From the NCBI GenBank assembly GCA_022823305.1, contig JAJDXK010000120.1:1-51059 (forward strand): 51,059 nt of DNA. The letters are read 5' to 3'. The notes beneath the pieces were generated by a model. That model made no database searches. It had not been told where the DNA came from and was given only the letters and a program-made list of their open reading frames with translations. This document shows, piece after piece, positions 44,505 to 51,059 of this stretch (the first letter of the stretch is position 1; each line of letters starts with the position of its first letter). The translations under genes and the position numbers were made by a program. Source of the stretch: Alphaproteobacteria bacterium (GTDB lineage: Bacteria > Pseudomonadota > Alphaproteobacteria > UBA828).

Positions 44505-45737
44505 TTACGCCCTGCGGCGCTCGATCCCGAAGAGGCAGGCCGAGACGACGAGGCCGATCGCCGGGCAGATCAGCATGCACCACCAGGCGGCCTCCCAGCT
44601 GCCCAGGCCGCCGACCACAATCGCCATCAGCGGTGGCCCCAGCAGCATCCCGATCGCCGCCCCCTGGACCATGAAGCCGTTGGCCATGGCCACGAGGTCG
44701 GGCTTCGGCGCATGCACCGCGGCGCCCGAGTAGGCCGCCGCCGGCAGTATGCCGCTGCCGGCGCTGAAGGCGATCGCGAGCGGGATCTTGGCGTCGTCGG
44801 GCACGAAGCCCGCGAGGATCAGGGTGCCCGTCACCGCCATCAGGACGTTGGCCGCGCCGACGAGCGCCCAGCGCGGCACGCCGCTCTGCAGGAGCCAGCC
44901 GCCGAAGAGGTTGCCGGTGACGTTCATGCCCACCACCAGCGCCGAGAAGAGCGCCGCGCCCACGGGCCCGCGGCCCTGGGTCTCAATGAGGAAGGTCGGC
45001 AGCCACGCGGCGATGGCGAACCACTGCACGGTGAAGAGCAGAAAGGCCCCGCCGTAGAGCCAGAGCGCGCCGACCGGGAGCGTCGCCCGCGCGCCGGCCC
45101 AGTCGAAGCCGGCGTCCGGGTCGCGGCGCGGCTGCTCGGGCCAGCGGCGCCGCGTCGTTCCGACGACCACCAGCGCCGCCGCGAGGATCGCCGCAGCGCC
45201 GCAGAGCCACCAGATGGTGCGCCAGCCCAGCGGTTCCGCCAGGAAGGGCGCCACCACCATCGCCAGCGCCATGCCGCCCGGCATGTAGCCGCTCCAGATA
45301 CCGAGCGCGAGGTCGCGGTCGTCCGGCCGCGTCGCGTCGAAGATGATCTTCGGCGCCGACGAAACGACGCAGGCGAAGCTGATCCCCTCGACGACACGGA
45401 TCGCGAGCAGCATGGCCCCGTCGGTCGCGAGCGCGCCGACGATGCCGCTCAGGCCGAGGACGAGGACGCCGGCGAGAAGCAGCGCGCGGGCCCCGAAGCG
45501 CCCGCCCGTCATCCCGGTGAACACGCCGAAGCCCGCGCCGAAGGCGAAGAAGATGGAGGCAAGCCAGCCGGCGGTGACCTTGTCGAGCGCGAACTCGTCG
45601 GAGACCAGGCCGATGGTCGGCGGCACCTTGCCAACGGCGAAGCCGACGATGACGCTGGCCAGGATCGCGACCGAGACGACCGCCCAGCGGGTCCCCGTCA
45701 CGCCGCCGCCCGAGCCGCTTTCGCCCGTGTCGGTCAA
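44505..45737 (-). CDS. MFS transporter
   Basis: The 410-residue protein has twelve hydrophobic segments. The loop 2-3 motif is GMTGGRFGARALLLAGVL near residue 75, and ARPDDRDLALGIWSGYMPGG follows near 135. The central loop carries RRRWPEQPRRDPD. It resembles CynX/NimT or nitrate-type members but the substrate is unknown. The apparent start is a TTG (complement of 45735-45737), 9 bp after the stop of the SnoaL-like gene; a GTG 12 codons later is an alternative. The close spacing suggests co-transcription with that gene. Confidence 0.87.
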   Translation of the reverse strand: MTDTGESGSGGGVTGTRWAVVSVAILASVIVGFAVGKVPPTIGLVSDEFALDKVTAGWLASIFFAFGAGFGVFTGMTGGRFGARALLLAGVLVLGLSGIVGALATDGAMLLAIRVVEGISFACVVSSAPKIIFDATRPDDRDLALGIWSGYMPGGMALAMVVAPFLAEPLGWRTIWWLCGAAAILAAALVVVGTTRRRWPEQPRRDPDAGFDWAGARATLPVGALWLYGGAFLLFTVQWFAIAAWLPTFLIETQGRGPVGAALFSALVVGMNVTGNLFGGWLLQSGVPRWALVGAANVLMAVTGTLILAGFVPDDAKIPLAIAFSAGSGILPAAAYSGAAVHAPKPDLVAMANGFMVQGAAIGMLLGPPLMAIVVGGLGSWEAAWWCMLICPAIGLVVSACLFGIERRRA

Positions 45738-45746
45738 GCCGCCCAG

Positions 45747-46142
45747 CTAGCGCCAGGGGCCGCAGGCCGAGAGCGCCTGGGTGTCCTCGTAGGCGTCCCA
45801 GAGGGCGATCCTGCCGTCGCGCACCGTGAAGACCCAGCACCACTTGGCGCGGTAGTGCTTGCCGCTGACCCTGGACGAGCCCGCCTCCTCGCCGTTGACG
45901 GAGACGGTGTCGCCGTCCACCACCCAGGTCCTGATGACGTGCTCGTGCATGGCGAGCGCCGCCGGCATGACCCGAAAGTAGTCCTCGATCGCGGCCCGCC
46001 CCTGCCAGCGGCCGGCCCAGGGCAGGTCGTCGCCGCCCGGCATGTCGATCGCCGCGTCGTCGCTGAAGAAGGGCACGATCAGCGCGGCGTCGCCGCTCGC
46101 GAGGCAGTCGAGGAAGCCCTTCACGACCTCCCTTGCAGACAT
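45747..46142 (-). CDS. SnoaL/limonene-epoxide-hydrolase-like (NTF2 fold) protein
   Basis: The 131-residue protein has a cone-shaped NTF2-like fold pattern: VVKGFLDCLASGDAALIVPFFSDDAAIDMP, then WQGRAAIEDYFRVM, and VFTVRDGRIALWDAYEDTQAL at the end. The late DGRIALWDAYED matches the limonene-1,2-epoxide hydrolase/SnoaL group, which includes hydrolases, cyclases and isomerases. The ATG complementary to 46140-46142 has GGGAGG upstream. It is followed after 9 bp by the MFS transporter gene. Confidence 0.82.
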   Translation of the reverse strand: MSAREVVKGFLDCLASGDAALIVPFFSDDAAIDMPGGDDLPWAGRWQGRAAIEDYFRVMPAALAMHEHVIRTWVVDGDTVSVNGEEAGSSRVSGKHYRAKWCWVFTVRDGRIALWDAYEDTQALSACGPWR

Positions 46143-46307
46143 GCGCGATCCTCCCCCGGCACCCGTGCGCAGCCATGCGCACACGGTCTATAGTTCGCCC
46201 GTGTCATAGCATCCCGAGGGAGTCTTGGCGATGCACTGCGCCCGATCCCCGGTCGCGTCGTGGCGTCCGGGCGCGGCGCCGGAGCAGGGACGAGGAGGAC
46301 GGAGCCC

Positions 46308-47642
46308 GTGAGCCTGAGCGATGCGCGCGGCGTGCCGACGTCGGCGACCAGTCCGGAGAGCCTGGCGCTCTTCGAGACCGCGATGCGCCAATTCCAGAGC
46401 TACCGCGGCGATGCCGTCGCCACCATCGACCGGGCTCTGGCCGGGGACCCGGACTTCGTGACCGGGCACATCTTCCGCGCCGAGATGCACACCATGCTGT
46501 GGGAGCGGAGCGTGCTTCCCGAGGTCGAGGCGGAGCTCGAGAGCCTCGGCGCGCTCGCAGGCGGGGCGACCGAACGCGAGCGCGCCCACATCGCCGCCAT
46601 CGCCGACTGGGCCGCCGGCGACTGGGACGGCATGGGCGCCAGGCTCGACCGCATCCTCGCCGACGAGCCGCGCGATGCGCTGGCCCTCCAGGTCGGCCAC
46701 CTCTCCGACTTCTTCCGGGGCGAGAGGGACAACCTGCGCGGCCGCGTCGCCCGCGCGCTCCCGGCCTGGACGCAGGAAGATCCCGGCTACGGCTTCGTGC
46801 TCGGCATGGCCTCCTTCGGCCTCGAGGAATGCGGCGACTACGGCGCGGCGGAGGACGCCGCCCGCCAGGCGATCGCGCTGGAGCCCGACGACTGCTGGGC
46901 CCAGCACGGCCTCTGCCACGTGATGGAGATGCAGGCGCGGCAGGAGGAAGGCATCGCCTTCATGGAAGGGCGACAGGCGCACTGGGCGCAGGACGACAAC
47001 GGCTTCGCCTTCCACAACTGGTGGCACGTCGCGCTCCTCAACCTCGACAACGACCGCTTCGACCGCGTGCTGGAGATCTACGACGCGGCGATCCGGCCCG
47101 GGCAATCGGAAATCCAGCTCGAGATGCTCGACGCCGCGGCGCTGCTCTGGCGCCTGCATCTGCGCGGGATCGACAGCGGCGGTCGCTACGAGGCGCTGGC
47201 TGCGACCTACGAGGCGCAGGCGGCCGAGCACGGCTTCTACGCCTTCAACGACATGCACGCGGCGATGGCCTATGTCGCGACCGGCCGCGAGAAGGCGGCC
47301 GCGGCGCTGGAGCAGGCGGCCGCGGCGGCGGCAGAAGGGGCGGGCAGCAACGCCCGCATGACCCGCGAGGTGGGGCTCCCCATCGTGCGCGCGGTCCGCG
47401 CCTTCGGCGCCGGGCGCCACGGCGAGGCGGTGGACCTGCTGCTGCCGGTGCGCTACCGGGCCCAGGTCTTCGGCGGCAGCCACGCCCAGCGCGACATCGT
47501 CCACCGCACGCTGATCGAGGCCGCCATCCGTGACGGCCGGCACGGCCTCGCGCAGGCGCTGGTCAACGAGCGGATCGCGCTCAAGCCCGACTGCCCCTTC
47601 AGCCGCTCGCTCGCTGACCGCGCCGGCGAAGACGGAATCTGA
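46308..47642 (+). CDS. TTC38-like tetratricopeptide repeat protein
   Basis: The 444-residue helical, soluble protein consists of TPR-like repeats: ALFETAMRQFQSYRGDAVATIDRALAGDP, then ACC-type segments GFVLGMASFGLEECGDYGAAEDAARQAIALEPDDCWAQHGLCHVMEM and FHNWWHVALLNLDNDRFDRVLEIYD. The HNWWHxAL block is characteristic of bacterial homologues of TTC38, whose function is not known. The start is the GTG at 46308, preceded by GGAG; a GTG at 46260 in frame gives an unconvincing extension. It is divergent from the SnoaL-like gene. Confidence 0.82.
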   Translation: MSLSDARGVPTSATSPESLALFETAMRQFQSYRGDAVATIDRALAGDPDFVTGHIFRAEMHTMLWERSVLPEVEAELESLGALAGGATERERAHIAAIADWAAGDWDGMGARLDRILADEPRDALALQVGHLSDFFRGERDNLRGRVARALPAWTQEDPGYGFVLGMASFGLEECGDYGAAEDAARQAIALEPDDCWAQHGLCHVMEMQARQEEGIAFMEGRQAHWAQDDNGFAFHNWWHVALLNLDNDRFDRVLEIYDAAIRPGQSEIQLEMLDAAALLWRLHLRGIDSGGRYEALAATYEAQAAEHGFYAFNDMHAAMAYVATGREKAAAALEQAAAAAAEGAGSNARMTREVGLPIVRAVRAFGAGRHGEAVDLLLPVRYRAQVFGGSHAQRDIVHRTLIEAAIRDGRHGLAQALVNERIALKPDCPFSRSLADRAGEDGI

Positions 47643-47700
47643 TAGCGTTCGCTGGTCGGCTTCGCTCTGAAGTTTGTTGAAATGAACATGCTACGATTTC

Positions 47701-48162
47701 TCACCAAGACTGATAGTGCCAGAAGTTGAACGCAGCTTCGCTATCCCTTCCCGAAGCAGCCAAGTACAGGTTGAGATCAGTGGTGACTACAGGAGTGGAA
47801 TTTGACACCACTTCCAATAGAGCCGCATCCGCGAGGCCGAGCCGCTTGAACGCTTCGTTCTGGCTGGCAATCTCGCTAGACACTACGATTTCTTCGCTTT
47901 TCATGATGAGCATATTCAGCACCTCGAAAAAGCGTGAACGTTCTGGCTCTCTGTGCTGACCTAGCAAGTTGGACGCCTCGGTGAGCGTGTTCGGCGTGAC
48001 CAGAACGCGATCCATCGTGTTGACTAGGCCCGCTAGTCGTTCGTAATCCTTCACCTGAAACTGTTTTGTCCGCTTATGCTTGGCAATAATCTCTGTGTCT
48101 GTCTCACCGACGACCAGAAGCACCAATAGGCTTGAATCAATGTAAACTCCTGAGGGGGGCAT
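47701..48162 (-). CDS. PIN-domain protein, probable ribonuclease
   Basis: The 153-residue protein has PIN-fold acidic residues in order: Asp9 in VYIDSSLLV, Glu62 in LTEASNLL, Asp112 in GLADAALLE and Asp129 in VVTTDLNL. These four usually bind Mg2+ or Mn2+ in VapC-type RNases. The gene is much less GC-rich than the rest of the window and uses codons (TTA, ATA, AGA) that are otherwise rare here, so it was probably acquired horizontally. It follows the small unknown gene with a 4-bp gap, and the two are likely translated together. A VapC-like toxin role is possible but the partner is not a usual antitoxin. Confidence 0.8.
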   Translation of the reverse strand: MPPSGVYIDSSLLVLLVVGETDTEIIAKHKRTKQFQVKDYERLAGLVNTMDRVLVTPNTLTEASNLLGQHREPERSRFFEVLNMLIMKSEEIVVSSEIASQNEAFKRLGLADAALLEVVSNSTPVVTTDLNLYLAASGRDSEAAFNFWHYQSW

Positions 48163-48166
48163 CGCC

Positions 48167-48451
48167 TTATGGGTTTATCGAGTAAGGGTTTGTTGAGATG
48201 CTGCGATCCTTAATCGACAAGACGTTGCCATCTTTATCACGAACTTTAATGGTCTTGTAAGTCCGCGAGCCGAGGTTGCCTAGAACAGGCCCTACATTTC
48301 TAGACCATGGTCGCGAAAAGCCAATTGTTATTTGCCAATAGCCGCCCGACTCGAACTCGATCTCCTCAAGGCCGACATCGGTAATCCCTTCATCACCAAA
48401 CATGTCGGCGACGTAATCCTTTGCCACTTGCACGGCCTGTTTGACGTTCAT
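48167..48451 (-). CDS. small unknown protein paired with PIN-domain gene
   Basis: The 94-residue protein begins MNVKQAVQVAKDYVADMFGDEG, a helix, followed by an alternating strand pattern (VGLEEIEFESGGYWQITIGFSRP, TYKTIKVRDKDGNVLSIKDR). The order resembles a PepSY-like or similar alpha-beta sandwich. It has no DNA-binding motif typical of VapB, and no signal peptide. The ATG complementary to 48449-48451 has GGAGGG upstream; a start eight codons earlier is less likely. Base composition is low-GC like the PIN gene. I do not recognise the family. Confidence 0.72.
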   Translation of the reverse strand: MNVKQAVQVAKDYVADMFGDEGITDVGLEEIEFESGGYWQITIGFSRPWSRNVGPVLGNLGSRTYKTIKVRDKDGNVLSIKDRSISTNPYSINP

Positions 48452-48522
48452 CGTTCCCTCCAGCGGGGACGGCACTCAGCTTGCATGAGAGTTAGGGCTT
48501 CGATCCTCAATCCGTCAAGCCC

Positions 48523-49290
48523 TTAGGTCGGCGGGTGGCGCACGTCGTGGGTGAAGCGCCAGGCCCAGGCGCCGAGTGCCATGCCGATCAGCGGGCCGAC
48601 CACGTAGATCCAGTAGTGCGTGAAGTCGCCCATGGCGACGTAGGGGCCGAGGGCGCGGGCCGGGTTCATCGCGGCGCCCGCGACCGGGCCCATCAGCATC
48701 ACCTCGATGCCCACCACCGCGCCCACCGCGACGCCCGCGAACGGGCCGTGCGCCCGCTTGTCGAGGCCGACGCCCGCCACCACCCACATCAGCAGGAAGG
48801 AGAGGAAGAGCTCGATCCCGAAGGCCGTCCCCGGCGCGATGCCGATCGCCTCGTTGGGCAGGTTGGCCCCCATGGCGCCGTGGTCGCCCAGCGCCCAGAG
48901 CAGGCACATGCCCGCGAACACCGAGCCCGAGAGCTGGGCCAGCACGTAGCCCGGCACCAGGCGCCAGCGGAGGTGGCCGACCAGGGCCGCGGCGATGGAG
49001 AGCGCCGGGTTGACGTGGGCGCCGGAGACGTGGCCGAAGGTGTAGATGACGACGGTGATGATCAGGCCCGAGATCAGGCCGGGGCCGATGGCGCCGAGCG
49101 TGCCGCCCATCCTGGCGTCCACCACCACCGCGCCGGCCGCGAAGAAGACCAGCGCGTAGGTGCCGATGAACTCGCAGCAGTAGCGCCGCAGGTCGTCGCG
49201 GCGCATGCCTTCGGGCAGGCGCGGCGTCCCGCCGCGGGGCGCGGCGCCTGTGTCGCCGGGTGCGTCCGGCCCTCCGTTGTCGCGCGGCAT
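48523..49290 (-). CDS. MIP-family channel (aquaporin/glycerol facilitator)
   Basis: The 255-residue protein has six transmembrane segments and two half-membrane NPA motifs: HVSGAHVNPALSIAAAL near residue 98 and AAMNPARALGPYVA near 213. CEFIGTYALVFFAAGAVVV opens the first segment. It transports water or small neutral solutes; I cannot separate aquaporin from glycerol-type function by eye. The ATG complementary to 49288-49290 has GGGGAG upstream; an ATG at 49206 would remove a 28-residue Gly/Pro-rich tail. It is divergent from the SnoaL-like gene at 49366. Confidence 0.9.
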   Translation of the reverse strand: MPRDNGGPDAPGDTGAAPRGGTPRLPEGMRRDDLRRYCCEFIGTYALVFFAAGAVVVDARMGGTLGAIGPGLISGLIITVVIYTFGHVSGAHVNPALSIAAALVGHLRWRLVPGYVLAQLSGSVFAGMCLLWALGDHGAMGANLPNEAIGIAPGTAFGIELFLSFLLMWVVAGVGLDKRAHGPFAGVAVGAVVGIEVMLMGPVAGAAMNPARALGPYVAMGDFTHYWIYVVGPLIGMALGAWAWRFTHDVRHPPT

Positions 49291-49365
49291 CCGCTCCCCT
49301 ACGCTGCCTCGTCGTCGGCACACGATCGCGGCGCAGGTGAGCAAGAACGAGGCGGAGGCACAAGG

Positions 49366-49821
49366 ATGGAGTCGCAGTGCGAGCAGGAGGTGCGGGGCTT
49401 CCACGCCTTCCTCCGGGACTGGCTCGCGGGCGCGGTGCCGCGCAGGGCCGAGACCTTCGCCCGTTTCTCGGGCGCGCTGGACGACGCGCTCGAGGTGGTG
49501 AGCCCGCTCGGCACCGTGACCGGGCGCGAGGCGCTGGTGAACGAGTTCGAGGGGCTGCACGGGGCGCTTGCGGGCGATGCCGACGCCTTCGACATCTGGA
49601 TCGAGAACTTCCGCTGCCGCCGGGTCGTCGGCGACCACGCGGTGGTCGTCTACGAGGAGTGGCACCGGCGCCGGGGCGCGCGGTCGGCGCGCCTCTCGAC
49701 GGCGCTCTTCCGCCGCGAGGCGAAGGCGCCGGGCGGGGTCGCCTGGCTCCACGTCCACGAGACCTGGCTGCCCGGCCTCGCACCCGAGGGCGGCGAGCGC
49801 TTTCCCGAAAGCGCCTCCTGA
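49366..49821 (+). CDS. SnoaL/DUF4440-like (NTF2 fold) protein
   Basis: The 151-residue protein opens with a helix (EQEVRGFHAFLRDWLAGAVPRRAETFARF) followed by VVSPLGTVTGREALVNEFEGLHGA and a strand pair GDHAVVVYEEWHRR, WLHVHETWLP. The pattern fits the NTF2-like superfamily. No enzyme-specific residues can be named. GGAGG lies 7 bp before the ATG at 49366. The MDR-type oxidoreductase gene follows after 23 bp in the same direction. Confidence 0.72.
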   Translation: MESQCEQEVRGFHAFLRDWLAGAVPRRAETFARFSGALDDALEVVSPLGTVTGREALVNEFEGLHGALAGDADAFDIWIENFRCRRVVGDHAVVVYEEWHRRRGARSARLSTALFRREAKAPGGVAWLHVHETWLPGLAPEGGERFPESAS

Positions 49822-49844
49822 CGCCTGGCCGGGCGCCGCATCCG

Positions 49845-50966
49845 ATGGACCTGCCGACGGGCATCGAGCCTCCGCTTCCGCAGCGTGCCGAGGGCTACGG
49901 CGCGATCCACACCCGCGAGCGCCAGTTCACCCGCATCTTCACGACGATGTACGGCCAGAAGCACCGCGCGCGTTCGCGCCTGCCGGTCAAGACACGGGCC
50001 GTGCGCATTCACGAGCCGGGCGGGCCGGAGGCGCTCCGCCTCGACGACATCCGCGTGCCGGATCCCGGCGCCACCCAGGTGCGCATCGCGCAGCGGGCGG
50101 TCGGGCTCAACTTCCTCGACACCTACCAGCGCCGCGGACTCTTCCCCTCGCCGGCGCTTCCCTGCGTCGTCGGCTTCGAGGGCGCCGGCGTGGTGGAGGC
50201 GGTGGGCGGCGCGGTGCGGGGGCTCGAGGAGGGCGACCGCGTGGCCTACGCCTGCGCCCCGCCGGGCGCCTACGCGGGGCTGCGGCTCATCGCGGCGGAC
50301 GCGCTGGTGAGGCTCCCCGACGCCATCGACTTCGAGCAGGCCGCCGCCGCCATGCTCAAGGGCATGACGGCGGAGTACCTGGTGCACGGGAGCGGCAAGG
50401 TGCAGCCCGGCGATGCCGTGCTGGTCACGGCCGCAGCCGGCGGCACCGGGCTCCTGCTCTGCCAGTGGCTGGCTCATCGTGGCAGCACGGTCATCGGCTG
50501 CGTCGGCGACGAGGCGAAGCGGGCGCTTGCCGAGGCCCACGGCTGCCGCCACGCGATCGACTACCGGCGGGAAGACGTGGCCGCGCGCGTCGCCGAACTC
50601 ACCGGCGGCGAAGGCCTCGCGGTGGCCTACGACTCCGTCGGCCGCGACACCGCCCGGGCCTCGGTCGCCTGCCTGCGCCCGGGCGGCACGCTGGTGCTCT
50701 ACGGCAGCGCGTCGGGCGCCGTGCCGCAATCCGTGCTTGCCGAAGCGGCGGCGAAGTCGCTCGCGGTCGTGCGCCCCGGCCTGTTCGAGGAGAACGCCGC
50801 GCCGGCGGCGCTCCAGGCCAGGGCAGAGGCCCTCTTCGCGGTGCTGGAGGAGGGTGCGGTGGCCGTGCACGTCGGCCGGCGCTATCCGCTCGCCGAGGCG
50901 GCCGAGGCCCACCGCGACCTCGAGGCGCGCCGGACCACGGGACAGAGCGTGCTGCTCCCAGCGTAG
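49845..50966 (+). CDS. MDR-family quinone oxidoreductase-like protein with N-terminal extension
   Basis: The 373-residue protein matches NADPH:quinone reductase (QOR) from about residue 50: TRAVRIHEPGGPEALRL, VGLNFLDTYQRRGLFPSP, LPCVVGFEGAGVVEAVG, then the nucleotide motif VTAAAGGTGLLLCQW near 205 and a late YPLAEAAEAHRDLEARRTTGQSVLLP. It lacks the zinc-binding cysteines of alcohol dehydrogenases. QOR proteins usually start at the MKTR-like segment; here the equivalent codon is GTC, and the frame continues upstream for about 50 residues (GYGAIHTRERQFTRIF). The ATG at 49947 is an alternative start that gives a 16-residue extension. Confidence 0.87.
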   Translation: MDLPTGIEPPLPQRAEGYGAIHTRERQFTRIFTTMYGQKHRARSRLPVKTRAVRIHEPGGPEALRLDDIRVPDPGATQVRIAQRAVGLNFLDTYQRRGLFPSPALPCVVGFEGAGVVEAVGGAVRGLEEGDRVAYACAPPGAYAGLRLIAADALVRLPDAIDFEQAAAAMLKGMTAEYLVHGSGKVQPGDAVLVTAAAGGTGLLLCQWLAHRGSTVIGCVGDEAKRALAEAHGCRHAIDYRREDVAARVAELTGGEGLAVAYDSVGRDTARASVACLRPGGTLVLYGSASGAVPQSVLAEAAAKSLAVVRPGLFEENAAPAALQARAEALFAVLEEGAVAVHVGRRYPLAEAAEAHRDLEARRTTGQSVLLPA

Positions 50967-50975
50967 CGCGAGAGG

Positions 50976-51059
50976 TCAGGCGGCTTCCGCCAACGCCTTC
51001 TCGATCGCCTTGAGCGCGTCGTCCAGGCGCTCGCCGTCGGGGCCGCCGGCCTGCGCCAT
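50976..51059 (-). CDS. alaS: alanyl-tRNA synthetase, C-terminal end (partial)
   Basis: Reading in from the right edge on the minus strand, the last 27 codons give MAQAGGPDGERLDDALKAIE and then KALAEAA before a TGA at 50976-50978. A MAQAGG stretch shortly before the terminus is the usual ending of AlaRS, where it follows a GGGRPD block that would lie just beyond the window. The gene is convergent with the quinone-oxidoreductase-like gene, 9 bp apart. The identification rests on this short tail only. Confidence 0.7.
   Translation of the reverse strand: MAQAGGPDGERLDDALKAIEKALAEAA

Noticed and set aside
44712..46193. 493-codon plus-strand frame opposite the MFS and SnoaL-like genes
   Set aside because: The translation is Arg/Asp/Glu/Ala-rich low-complexity; the minus strand encodes a 12-segment transporter.

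Overview
The window is GC-rich, densely coding DNA and contains no tRNA or rRNA gene that I could see. The organism is most likely an alphaproteobacterium of the Rhodospirillales type. The evidence is a solitary rpsD whose protein reads like alphaproteobacterial S4, a groESL operon under a perfect CIRCE element, two complete Liv-type amino-acid ABC operons, paired dimethylglycine-dehydrogenase-like flavoproteins, and many SDR, amidohydrolase and NitT/TauT-type genes. This placement is inference from family style, not from a database search.

Layout. 1-3780: a DMGDH-like FAD/folate flavoprotein convergent with a PuuE/PgdA-type deacetylase. 3970-11951: nine co-oriented genes with small gaps. They are an Lrp/AsnC regulator, a protein of three fused Rid (YjgF) domains, a NitT/TauT-type ABC importer (permease, ATPase, binding protein), and a toluene-monooxygenase-type diiron hydroxylase with gamma subunit, effector and beta subunit. 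The Rieske ferredoxin and reductase genes normally found in such operons are absent. 11952-12714: a 763-bp non-coding stretch with AT-richer repeats. 12715-19193: an SDR, two related secreted Cys proteins, a GmhB-like/GmhA-like pair, a DedA-type membrane protein, an AI-2E family transporter and an Ldh2-type dehydrogenase. 19221-25608: an atypical SDR, groES-groEL, an SDR, an enoyl-CoA hydratase, a DUF2182 membrane protein and another SDR. 25725-31662: a catabolic run of DMGDH-like protein, alpha/beta hydrolase, amidohydrolase and M20 amidohydrolase. 31682-33052: a cupin protein and rpsD with a near-consensus promoter. 33191-43353: two complete branched-chain-amino-acid-type ABC operons meeting tail to tail. 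43544-47642: a DMT exporter, MFS transporter, SnoaL-like protein and TTC38-like TPR protein. 47701-48451: an AT-richer two-gene islet (small unknown protein plus PIN-domain nuclease). 48523-51059: an aquaporin-type channel, a SnoaL-like protein, a quinone-oxidoreductase-like MDR protein and the C-terminal end of alaS.

How the genes may work together. The most distinctive unit is 3970-11951. A regulator with a candidate autoregulatory operator heads genes for uptake, oxygenation and probably handling of a reactive nitrogenous intermediate (Rid). A ring-opening-type deacetylase/allantoinase homologue lies divergently beside it. I infer a catabolic pathway for a small nitrogen-containing compound, conceptually like the Rut pathway but with a diiron monooxygenase; the substrate cannot be read from the sequence. 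The 25725-43353 region looks like a separate scavenging block for N-methylated or acylated amino compounds, with two importers.
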